A DNA stretch of 64,000 nt from DASPHG01 sp963748315. GTDB taxonomy: Bacteria; Actinomycetota; Thermoleophilia; Solirubrobacterales; Thermoleophilaceae. This document shows positions 36,161-45,100 of the stretch, in pieces (position 1 is the first letter of the stretch; every line of letters begins with the position of its first letter). Below the pieces are notes generated by a model. The model made no database searches and was not told the origin of the DNA. It saw nothing but the letters and a program-made list of their open reading frames with translations. The stretch covers positions 620,001-684,000 of the forward strand of contig CAVVIK010000005.1 of the NCBI GenBank assembly GCA_963748315.1, in the 5' to 3' direction. The position numbers and the translations under genes were made by a program.

Positions 36161-36589
36161 TTAGGCCGCGGCCTCCCGGACCGCCTCGGTGAGCATGTCG
36201 ATCGCGACGGCCGTCGGGCAGATGGTCTGAAGCCCATGCTCCCCGTACCACGTGGCGCGCGCGGGGTCGAGCACGCGGACGACGACCTTCGGCACGTTGT
36301 AGCGGCGCTGGGCGATCTGGGCGACGACCAGGTTCGTGTTGTCGCCGTCGGTGGACGCGACGAACGCATCTGCGCGCTCGATCCCGGCCTCGATCAGCGC
36401 GTCCATCTCGATCGCGGTGCCGACGGTGAACATGCCGCCGCTCTCCTCCCAGGATTGCTGGGACCCGCGTTCGAGCAGGGCGATCGCTTCCGGGTCCTCG
36501 TCGAGGACCGAAACGTCGTGGCCGTCGGCAAGCATTGCCTTCGCCACGGTCGAGCCCACGCGCCCGCATCCAACTATCAAGACGAACAC
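36161..36589 (-). CDS. TrkA-N domain protein, RCK_N only (CeoB-like)
   Basis: A 142-residue protein: MFVLIVGCGRVGSTVAKAMLADGHDVSVLDEDPEAIALL, then GTAIEMDALIEAGIERADAFVASTDGDNTNLVVAQIA. A single NAD-binding domain without an RCK_C part, so it probably acts together with the full-length TrkA downstream. Intact. Twenty-one bases separate it from the APC permease upstream. Confidence 0.9.
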   Translation of the reverse strand: MFVLIVGCGRVGSTVAKAMLADGHDVSVLDEDPEAIALLERGSQQSWEESGGMFTVGTAIEMDALIEAGIERADAFVASTDGDNTNLVVAQIAQRRYNVPKVVVRVLDPARATWYGEHGLQTICPTAVAIDMLTEAVREAAA

Positions 36590-36610
36590 GTAGCGGGACT
36601 CTAGCGGGGG

Positions 36611-38551
36611 CTAGGGCATGACAACTTCGCGTTCGGCTGGCTCGCCCGCGGGCGGCGCGGTGAGGATCACACGGCAAGGGGCCTTTTCGACCACGTAACG
36701 AGTCATCTCGCCGACGTAGCGGTCGCGCGGACCGCCGCGGCCGCCGAGCAAGGCGCCCCCTCGCATGCGCGTTGGCTCCTCCGCCGCAAGGACGATCGCC
36801 TCGACTCCGCGGCGGCGAGCCTCCTCGACGATGCCCGCGCCGATCGAGCGGGCACGCGCCGTCGCCGGCGCCACCTCAACCCCCTCGTATTCCTCGCCCA
36901 CCTCCTTGGCCCGGCGGAGAGCGCGCTTCGCCCGCTCGATCTGCTCGTCGGGCACGCGCGCGTCGATCGGCAGCGACATGGGGATCTCGAGCACGTATAT
37001 GGCCTCGATCACCGTTCCGCCCTCGCCCTCGGCAGCCTCGTCCGCGGCCAGCCGCCCGGCGGTCCCGACGATGTCGTCGTCGAGCGGGCTGCCGAAGACC
37101 GGGACGAGGATCGACCCGTACTCGACCCCGGTCCCGCGCTCCTGGAGCGCGGTCGCCGGGATCGTGAAGCGCTTGCGCAGCGGCTTGTCCTGGCTGCGCC
37201 GGTAGATCACGTAGAGCAGCAGCCCGCCGGCGAGCCATGCCGCGCCGCCGTAGCGGGCGCCCTCGTGCAGGATCACTACGCTCACCCACGCCGCGACCGC
37301 CATCACGAAGCCGACCACCGCCGGGAGCGGGAGCGAGCCGTTCCTGAACTTGATCGACAGCGGCATCCGGTACGGCCGGCGGGCGGTCGCCTCGCGGAAC
37401 CGCAGCCTGATCACCGACGCGTGCGCGATCGCGAACGCGACCGTCGCGCCGAACGCGAACGTGCCCGCGAGGAAGTCGAGGTCGGACGTGAGCACGAGCC
37501 CGAAAGTGAGCGCCCCGCACACCGAGATCGCAACCCACGGAGTCGATCGGCGCGGGTGGAGCCGGCCGATCGCACTCGGAATCTGGCGGTTCGTTGCCAG
37601 CGAGTAGGAGAGCCGCGAGACGCCCATCATGTTCGCGACGGTCGCTTGGACCAGCACCACCGTCGCGACACCGCCGAGCACGTAGCGCAGGACGTTGTCG
37701 AACTCGTCGTACGCCGAGACGACCCCGAGCAGCGGCGCCTCGTGGTACTGCTCGCCAAGCGCTGTCAGGCCGCCGACGACGGGCAGCGCCATCAGCGCGA
37801 CGAGCGAGACCCCGAACAGGACCACGAAGGCGGTGGCCGCGCTGACGCCGATGACACGCGACATTTGCTTCCGGTTCGGGCGGATCTCTCCGGCCACGCC
37901 CGATGCGGCTTCGAGGCCCGTGAGCGCGAGCCCTGCAACCACGGCCCCGAACGCCAGGTCGTCCCACTCGGGGCTCTCGCCGAGCTCGATGCCCTCGTGG
38001 AGCGCCGACCAGTCCCACACCGTCACGACGCCGATCACGATGACGGCGAGCAGGACCAGGACATTGACGACCCCGAAGCGGAGCAGCAGCCCCAGCCGGT
38101 TGGCGTTCAGCCCATGCAGGTTGATCAGGACCGCCCAGCCGATCACAGCCGCCGCGATCACGTGCTCGACCCCCGCGTCGCCCGCGTGGCCCCAGAACGG
38201 GGCCAGGTAGTCGGGGACCGCGAACGCGCACAGCGCCATCACGATCAGGTAGTCGAGGACGATGCCCCAGCCGGCGATGAAGCTCCACAGCTCGTCGAAC
38301 GCGTAGCGCGCGAAGGTCGATGCTCCTCCGCGCTCGGGGTGCAGCGAGTTCGCCTCGACGTAGGTGAGCATCGTCACCACGAAGAAGACGCCTGCGCCGA
38401 TATAGGCGAGCGGCGTCAGACCGAGCGCCCGCTCCGCGACGATTCCGAGCGTGACGTAAATCGACGCGCCGATCGCGCTGACGGCGACCGCGTAGATCGC
38501 GGGCGTGCCGACGATGCGTGCGAGCCGGCCCTCGATCGGCAGGAACAGCAT
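36611..38551 (-). CDS. APC-superfamily permease with C-terminal universal-stress-protein domain (1)
   Basis: About 646 residues: eleven to twelve membrane helices (about 15-450) beginning GTPAIYAVAVSAIGASIYVTLGI with NSLHPERGGASTFARYAFDELWSFIAGW. A C-terminal UspA-like domain (about 475-635) runs from YGSILVPVFGSPLDDD to RYVVEKAPCRVILTAPP. The architecture is that of KimA-type potassium importers and related amino-acid permeases. The true start may lie at the ATG 38,612 (RLHRPARLARLESLRG), in which case one base is missing near 38,555. Its place directly before two RCK genes supports a role in potassium or osmolyte transport; annotation as an amino-acid permease is the alternative. Confidence 0.88.
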   Translation of the reverse strand: MLFLPIEGRLARIVGTPAIYAVAVSAIGASIYVTLGIVAERALGLTPLAYIGAGVFFVVTMLTYVEANSLHPERGGASTFARYAFDELWSFIAGWGIVLDYLIVMALCAFAVPDYLAPFWGHAGDAGVEHVIAAAVIGWAVLINLHGLNANRLGLLLRFGVVNVLVLLAVIVIGVVTVWDWSALHEGIELGESPEWDDLAFGAVVAGLALTGLEAASGVAGEIRPNRKQMSRVIGVSAATAFVVLFGVSLVALMALPVVGGLTALGEQYHEAPLLGVVSAYDEFDNVLRYVLGGVATVVLVQATVANMMGVSRLSYSLATNRQIPSAIGRLHPRRSTPWVAISVCGALTFGLVLTSDLDFLAGTFAFGATVAFAIAHASVIRLRFREATARRPYRMPLSIKFRNGSLPLPAVVGFVMAVAAWVSVVILHEGARYGGAAWLAGGLLLYVIYRRSQDKPLRKRFTIPATALQERGTGVEYGSILVPVFGSPLDDDIVGTAGRLAADEAAEGEGGTVIEAIYVLEIPMSLPIDARVPDEQIERAKRALRRAKEVGEEYEGVEVAPATARARSIGAGIVEEARRRGVEAIVLAAEEPTRMRGGALLGGRGGPRDRYVGEMTRYVVEKAPCRVILTAPPAGEPAEREVVMP

Positions 38552-38608
38552 CGCGGAGCAGCCCCCTGAGCGACTCGAGCCGTGCCAACCGAGCCGGACG
38601 GTGGAGTC

Positions 38609-38789
38609 TCATCGGTCGCCTGCCAGGTAGAAGCCGGCCGGCCCCCAGCAGCACGAACGCGACGCCCACGACGATCCCCAGGGCGAGCCCGCCGCCTCCG
38701 CGCACCAGGGTGGTGACGATCAGCACCACGCCGAGGCCGCAGATCGCCGCGGCCAACACCCGGGTCGACTGGCGATAGGCACGGTGCAC
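38609..38789 (-). CDS. Small two-helix membrane protein between the permease genes
   Basis: The GTG start at 38,789 begins HRAYRQSTRVLAAAICGLGVVLIVTTLVRGGGGLALGIVVGVAFVLLGAGRL, two membrane helices with a Gly-rich turn. In the given sequence the frame runs on into antisense-like reading. One base fewer near 38,628 gives a natural end, YLAGDR and a TGA at 38,609-38,611, overlapping the ATG of the next permease (ATGA). About 60 residues. Probably a conserved small partner of the permease. Confidence 0.6.
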
Positions 38790-38797
38790 GCGGGGGA

Positions 38798-40520
38798 TTA
38801 TGCGCTCTCGACCAGCGGCTCGGACTCGATGATCACCCGGCACGGGCGCTCCTCGAGCACCGTCTCGAGTGTGCGGCCGAACAGCGAGGTTCCCGGACGC
38901 TTGCGCGGCCGCGGCATGACGATCGCGCGTGCCTCGATGTCAACCGCCTCGTCCACCACGCGCCGGCCCGCCTGGCCGGGCCTCACCTTCTCCCAGTGAC
39001 CGGTCACGCGCCGGCCTCCGAGGACGCGCGCGGAGTCGATCACCTCCTGCGCAAGCGACTCCTGCTCGGGCAGCGGCGCGTCGATCGGCGAGCTGTTCGG
39101 CACCGTGATCGTGACGAGCACGTGGATGCCACGCCGGCGCCGCGCCGCCATGCGCACGGCGGTCCGTACCGCGTTGGCCGAGTAGTGCGAGTCCTCGAAC
39201 GCGACAAGGACGGACCGGTACTCGACCTCGTGCTCGACAATCGGCTTGGGGATGACGATCTTGTGCGTCTCCCGCACATCCAGCCCGAGGCGCTTTCGGT
39301 ACAGGACGTAGCTCGTCACGCCCACCGCAAGCCAGATCGAACCGAAGACGAGCGTCTCGAAGTTCAGCGCGGTCACGACGATCCACGCCGTGATCGTCCC
39401 GAACGCGCCGACGATCGCGAACAGAGGCAGGTCGTATCCGCGGATGCGCAGATTTCCGGGGCCACGGAACGGGCGGTCGTGATCCGGCTGCGTCGATGCG
39501 CAACCTGATCAAGGCGAGATGCGCAATCGAGAACGACAGCATCGCGCCGAACGCGTACACGGTGCCGAGGAACTCCTCCTGGCCAGGCACGATCGTCACG
39601 CATGCGACGACGCCGAACAGGGCCAGTGCTATGTACGGCGTACGAAACCGCGGGTGCAGCCGGCGTACCGCCTCGGGCAGCTGGCGGTACTGGCCCATCG
39701 AGTAGGACAGCCGCGAGACGCCGATCAGTCCTGCGTTCGTCGCAATGAACAGGATCGTCGCGGCGAGGATTCCGACGTAAATCTCCGCCGGGTGCTGAAG
39801 CGAGCCGAGGTCGAGATTCTCGACGACGCCCAGGATCGGGTCGCCTGCAAACTCGTTAGCCAACGCGGTCTCGCCGTTCTCCACCGGCATCGCGGAGAGG
39901 GCGACGGCCGGGAGGAACGCGTAGATCGCGATCACAGCCGCGACCACCGCCCCCATGGCGCGCGGAATCGTCTCGCCGTAGTCCCGCGCCTCCTCTGCCA
40001 TGTTCGAGATCGTCTCGATCCCCGTGTAGGCGACCATCCCGACCGGGATCGCGATCAGGAAGTCGCCGACGGTCGGATAGGTGCCGAAGTCGACGTTGTC
40101 GACAAGCGTCTCAGGGGATAGAACCAGCACCACGCCGATGACCACGAGCACGAGCTGGGTGAAGAAGTCCGCGAGCGCGAGAAAGACGTTCAGTCCCGCC
40201 GCTTCGCGAACGCCGAAGATGTTCACCACGACCAGCAGCAGCACCACGGCGATGCCGGCGACGATGTCGGCCGGCGACTCCCCGAGGGGCTCCCAGAAAA
40301 CGCCCAGATAGTGCGGCACGAAGAACGCCGAGATGGCAACCGTGATGATGTAGTTGAGCATCTGGCCCCACGCCGCGAAGAAGGACCAGAACTCGTTGAA
40401 CGCACGCCGCGCAAACGACGACGAGCCCCGGCCTCCGGGTACATCGTCGTCGCCTCCGTGTACGTGGCGGCCGTGCACATGAAGATGACGCCGCTGATCA
40501 TGAAGACGATCGGCGTCATG
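38798..40520 (-). CDS. APC-superfamily permease with C-terminal universal-stress-protein domain (2), 5'-truncated at contig join
   Basis: From about TPIVFMISGVIFMCTAATYTEATTMYPEAG onward this is a second APC-USP permease, paralogous to the one downstream. Frame changes occur near 40,432 (before SSSFARRAFNEFWSFFAAWGQMLNYI) and near 39,490 (before the segment leading to NFETLVFGSIWLAVGVTSYVLYRKR). The USP domain (VEYRSVLVAFEDSHYSANAV ... RPCRVIIESEPL) closes it. The first ~45 residues, including helix 1, are missing and replaced by a foreign secreted-protein N-terminus. Ends nine bases before the small membrane gene. Confidence 0.85.
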
Positions 40521-40550
40521 AAGATCCCGAAGGAGGTCACGGCATAGACC
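40505..40550. other. Join between two unrelated genome pieces
   Basis: On the minus strand a BNR-type N-terminal half reading GRVYAVTSFGIF passes without a stop into MTPIVFMISGVIF of an APC permease. Both genes are truncated at this point. On either side gene content, GC level and frameshift density differ. Confidence 0.75.
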
Positions 40551-40828
40551 CGGCCCGGCGCCGCGGGGCTGGCTGCGAGGTCGTACACTTCCTTGCTCAG
40601 GCCGCGGCTGGCCGCCGTCCACGTGCGTCCGTTGTCGGCGCTGCGGAAGACGCCCGATTTCTTCGTGCCCGCCCAGGCCGTGCGTCCGTTGGAGGAGAAC
40701 GCCAGGGCCGTGACGCCGCCGCCTTTCGGGCCGATGGAGGTCCAGCGGTTGACCCCCGCCTGGAGGGGCGCGGCGGCAAGAAGGGCGAAACACAGGAGCA
40801 AGAAGGGAAGGACGGGATGTAAGCGCAT
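40520..40828 (-). CDS. Secreted BNR/sortilin-like repeat protein, N-terminal fragment
   Basis: ATG at 40,828 begins RLHPVLPFLLLCFALLAAAPLQA, a signal peptide. It continues NRWTSIGPKGGGVTALAFSSNGRTAWAGTKKSGVFRSADNGRTWTAASRGL, with the SxDxGxTW BNR (Asp-box) signature of beta-propeller proteins, then DLAASPAAPGRVYAVTS. About 103 residues remain before the join; a full protein would have several more Asp boxes. Confidence 0.8.
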
Positions 40829-40952
40829 GGGCCTAAGGATACGCCATCCACAATGCCGAGATCGTGATCTGCCGGGGCCGCTGTGGCGAATCCACCAATC
40901 CCATTGTAAGATAGAGCAATCCCCGGAGCGGGTACAAAGGAGAGAGAGAGAC

Positions 40953-41425
40953 ATGCCCGAAGGTGTCGATTGCCGACACGCGGGAGGAGTGGGATTCGCT
41001 GTACAGCGCCCTGGGAGAGAACGAGGCGCTTAACGATCCGGTCCTGCGCGGTCCTGCGCGATCAGCTCGGGGCCGTGATCCTGGCCCTGAAGATCCTGGC
41101 CGCCGACCAGCGGGAGCTCCAGGCCCGCAAGCAGGCCGTAACGCAGCAATTGCGGATCACCCGGAAGAAGGGAGCGGACCTCGTCGTCCAGATCCGCAGC
41201 GCGATCCGCAGCCGGCTCGGCCATCGCAGCGAAGGGCTGGTCCCGCTATCGCATCCGGCCCACCCGCCGCCGCACGCGCAGGGTGGAAGAGGAGGTCGGC
41301 ATCGCCGTCTACCCCGGCCGGACCTGCTCGCCGCCATCGGCCTCGCGCCCGCTCCTTCGCCCGCCACCTCTGCCCCGGAGCCGGCCGCTCTCACCGGCGG
41401 CACCCCGTCCTCCGAAGAGAGCTGA
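40953..41425 (+). CDS. Small basic hypothetical protein, frameshifted
   Basis: Starts ATG 40,953 behind GGAGAGAGAG. Pieces in different frames give MPEGV, SIADTREEWDSLYSALGENEALNDPVLR, then VLRDQLGAVILALKILAADQRELQARKQAVTQQLRITRKKGADLVVQIRSAIRSRLGHRSEGL and VEEEVGIAVYPG. Changes fall near 40,967, 41,050 and 41,240. The middle is a helical, Lys/Arg/Gln-rich stretch. The pattern suggests a small cytoplasmic helical protein; no family recognised. The 3' end leads directly into the 21-bp repeat array, so its true end is unclear. Confidence 0.55.
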
Positions 41426-41446
41426 CCTCCGCGCAACCCGGTGCGG

Positions 41447-41720
41447 CTCTCCCCCGAACCGGGGGCAGCGATTGCCCCCGGGGGGCGCCGTTGCCCTCAT
41501 GGGGGCAACCATTGCCCTCACGGGGGATCGTGCTGCCCCCATGGGGGCAGTGACTCGCCCTCATGGGGGCAATGACTGACCTCGCGGGGTACCGTGCTGC
41601 CCTCACGGGGGCAATGATTGCCCTCACGAGGGATCGTGCTGCCCCCATGAGGGGCGCCGTTGCCCCCATGGGGGCAACGTTGCCCCCACGAGGGCAAACG
41701 CTGCCCTCTCTACGGGCGCC
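41447..41720. repeat. Array of about 12 palindromic 21-bp tandem repeats
   Basis: Units of 20-22 bases, mostly exactly 21, with consensus TTGCCCYCAYGGGGGCAAYSR; each unit is itself nearly palindromic (GCCCCCATGGGGGC core). Clear units start at 41,491, 41,512, 41,533, 41,554, 41,576, 41,597, 41,618, 41,639, 41,660 and 41,680, with degenerate ones before and after. The 21-base period would code for heptapeptides, but no start, stop or ribosome site supports translation. Confidence 0.8.
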
Positions 41721-41723
41721 CGG

Positions 41724-41758
41724 TACACCTGGACCGGCCCCGCGTGTAGTAGGCCACC
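41724..41758 (-). repeat. Remnant of the 3' end of the 107-residue repeat
   Basis: ACACCTGGACCGGCCCCGCG then TGTAGTAGGCC on the plus strand closely matches the unit ends at 49,076 and 51,112. On the minus strand it spells AYY-AGPVQVY with a small deletion, the last residues of the repeat protein modules. The rest of the 41,759-42,021 stretch shows no gene. Confidence 0.5.
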
Positions 41759-42021
41759 GGGCAGATCACCTCTGCGATCGGAGAAGTCATCGCGGCCTCG
41801 TCCCCTCGTCTCCCTCGCCAAGGGTTCGATTTGCAGTTCCGAGCTGAACGGGAGAGATGTGTGTAATGACATGGGCTGAGGCCGTAGGCCGATGCCCAAA
41901 CGCCGGCAAGCATCCGCGTCTTTGGCTAAGCCATCGCCAGGAGAAGTTCTCATAGCCGAATCTATCGATAACCTTGCAGCCACTGGTCATCCTCTGTACG
42001 CTGGAAGCATCGCGAAAAGCC

Positions 42022-42103
42022 TAGAGGCGGTCTCATAAATGCTCAGCCCTGCCCCTCGCCCTGGATTTCAATCCAGGACGCGGGATTTGTGAGACCAGTT
42101 CTA
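42022..42103. repeat. 82-bp stem-loop element with imperfect terminal inverted repeats
   Basis: TAGAGGCGGTCTCATAAAT (42,022-42,040) is inverted at 42,085-42,103 with five mismatches, the central GGTCTCA/TGAGACC being perfect. Inside lies a perfect hairpin CCTGGATT-TC-AATCCAGG (42,060-42,077). It could be a MITE-like remnant or a regulatory structure before the protease gene. Confidence 0.45.
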
Positions 42104-42157
42104 AACATTTTTGTTCTTCCTTGTGTCCTTTCTCTGATACAGCAGAAGGAGCTATCC

Positions 42158-45100
42158 TTGCACGCGTCAACTTCCGTGTTCTTATCATCGCGCTGGTCCT
42201 CTCGATGGCGGGCGCTGCGTTCGCCGCCGGACCATACCTGCCCGAGCCCCCCGCCTCTGATCGGGGCGAGCTGATCGTCATCAAGTTCGTTGAGGGTTCA
42301 GACTTACGTCTCCGCAATGGACAGTTGAAGTCGCTCTCCGGCGTAAAGCTTGCCGGAGTCGAGAAGGCGCTCGCGGCTTGGCCAGGATTGACTCTGAGCC
42401 GCGTTTTCAGCCGTCCGGAGGAAGATCTGGAGAGGGATCGGACAGAGCTGAAAGCTCTCGGCCATGACGATCTGCCCGACCTCAACCTCTTCTATCACCT
42501 GCGCCTACCGCCTGGGGTGGATGCCGATCAGGCCATCTCCGAGCTCATGGCTCTGGAGATTGTGGAAATCGCTTACCGTGCCCCAGAACCGAGGCCACTC
42601 CCGGTTTCGGAGTCCGACCAGGGTTACCTTGAGGCCGCACCAGGCGGCCTGGGAGCCCGTCAAGCCTGGTCCCAGGGCAGGACCGGCAGCGGGATCACGA
42701 TAGCCGACGTTGAATACTGCTGGGACACTGGCCATGAGGATCTCTCAAAGGCCACGGCAACAGGATTGTTACCTCTCCAGGCGAGAGCATGGAATGCCCG
42801 AGCTCGAGCTGCAGCAGCAGCAGCGATCTCCGAAACCATGGCACCTCGGTCCTGGGTGAGTTGATCGCTGACAGTAACAATTTTGGAGTCACGGGCATTG
42901 CCTATGATGCCGACATCTTAATGTTCCCCGTGACAACGTGCACCCGACGACTTCTCGGCATCTGCCTCCTTGGTCACGAGAGATTCAACATTGCCGATGC
43001 TATAAATCTGTCCTCCAGCAGACTGCAGCCTGGAGATGTGCTCCTCATCGAGCAGCAGACTGATGGTCCGAACTTCAGCAGCAGTTCCTGTTCTCAAGTC
43101 GGGCTCGTTCCGGTCGAATGGAAATACATGGAATATGTTGCGATCAAGTACGCGACCAGCCGGGGAATAATCGTTGTGGAAGCCGCGGAAATGGAGAGCA
43201 GAATCTTGACGACGACGATTATTATGGCAACCTGTTCGACCGCGCAAGCCGAGACTCGGGAGCTATTATAGTGGGAGCCGGGGCGCCGGGCCTGCGGACA
43301 AAGCTGATTTCTCGAATTATGGCAGCCGAGTGGATGTCCAGGCCTGGGGACAGAACGTTGCCACGACATCGAATGGGGATAGCTACCGTACCGACTTCAG
43401 CGGCACCTCCTCCGCCTCCCCGATGGTCGCCGCAGCAGCAGCCATCGTGCAGTCGCATCGCAAGGCACTCGGCCAGGCCGTCCTGACGCCGCTTGCGATG
43501 CGGGCTCTCCTGGCCGGTACGGGTGTGCGGCAGGCAGGGACAGGCGGCAACATCGGTCCACAGGTTGATATTGCCGCCGCGATCCGCACCCTCGATACCC
43601 GGCCCACGATCACCAGCGCCTCGCTCGCCGCCCCTGGCTGCAAGGGCTTTTCCAGCCGGCAGTGGATCACGTTCCAGGGCACAGGCTTCGTCCTTGCCTC
43701 GAGCGTCACCCTGAACGACGGTACCACGAATTATGATATTCTGCCTGATCGAACAGAGCTTCTGGACGATCAGACGCCGCCGCGGCTCCGGGTTTGCGCC
43801 GGTGTATCGTTTGCGCCGAATTGGACGGCGAAAGTGAAGAACCTGACTTATCAAACTTCCCTCCCGTTCGCCTTCACGGTGGGCGGAGCGGGACCAAGCG
43901 TGTCCTTGACCGCAACTCCGGCTTCGATTTCCCTGGGCAACTCGGCAACCCTTTCCTGGACCTCGGCCAACACCACGTCCTGCACGGCCTCGGGTGGTTG
44001 GAGCGGAACCAAAGCGACGAGTGGCAGCCAGACGCGTTTCACCTTCCGGCACCACGACCTACACGCTGACTTGCTCCAGCTCTTCCAGTACCGCGAGTGA
44101 TAACGAGACGGTAACCGTTACCGGCGGCTCGGCCGCGCCTCTCGTCCTCATTGATGCCTTCCCGGAAACCATCGCGCCGGGCAACTCGGCCGGCCTTGCC
44201 TGGGCTTCCGCCAACGCGACCTCCTGTACGGCATCGGGCGGCTGGAGCGGCAGCAAACCGCTCACCGGCACCCAGGTGGTCAATCCCTCTTCGACCACCA
44301 CCTATACGCTGACCTGCAACGGTCCTGGCGGGAATGATGCCGACAGCCAGGTGGTCACAGTTCCCTGCGCCTTACGTGAGCCTCGTCGCCAGGCCTGAGG
44401 CGATCTCACCGGGTGGCAACTCAACACTCTTCTGGTCGACGGTCAATATGTCCTCTTGCACAGCCTCGGGCGGCTGGAGTGGCAGCAAAGCTCTCAGTGG
44501 GACCCAGACGGTCACACCGTCGTCGACCACGACCTATACCTGACTTGTACAGAGACGAGCGGCGGGACGAGCGAGTTGATCCGCAACGGCGCCTTTGCCG
44601 GCACCGCATCGCAGTGGTCGAAGAGCGGCAGCTTCTTCGCCGATTCCCGCTACGATATCTGCAAGAGTTGTCCCGGCTATGCCTATCTATCCGACTCCGG
44701 CGGGTCGATCGGAGCCTCGAACAATCTCGTGGGCTGGATCTCTCAGGACTTCTCAATCCCGTCCTCGGCGACCTCGGTCCTCCTCAGTTTCTGGGTATCG
44801 ATCTCGACTCAGGAGACGACCACGTCGACGGTATTCGACAGCCTTCTCGTCTGGTTGAAGGATACGTCTGGCAATCCGATCCGCACGCTGGTTGGATTCT
44901 CAAACCTCGACGCCGGCGGATACCGGCAGATTTTCGCGAATCTGAATTCCGAACGTGGCCGCACCGTTCGCCTCGAGTTCCTGGGAGCGACGGATGCGAC
45001 GCGTGGCACCGTCTTCCGCATCGACGACGTGAGCGTCGTGGCGACCCTGCCCGGAGCCCAGAAGTCGGACAGCGCTACGCTGACAGTCCTCACGCCACGT

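Noticed and set aside
40223..40954. Genuine BNR-permease fusion gene
   Set aside because: The propeller is cut after one Asp box and the permease lacks helix 1, so neither part could fold; a contig join explains it better.
41447..41720. CRISPR array
   Set aside because: Units are contiguous with no spacers, each about 21 bases and palindromic, and no cas genes are near.
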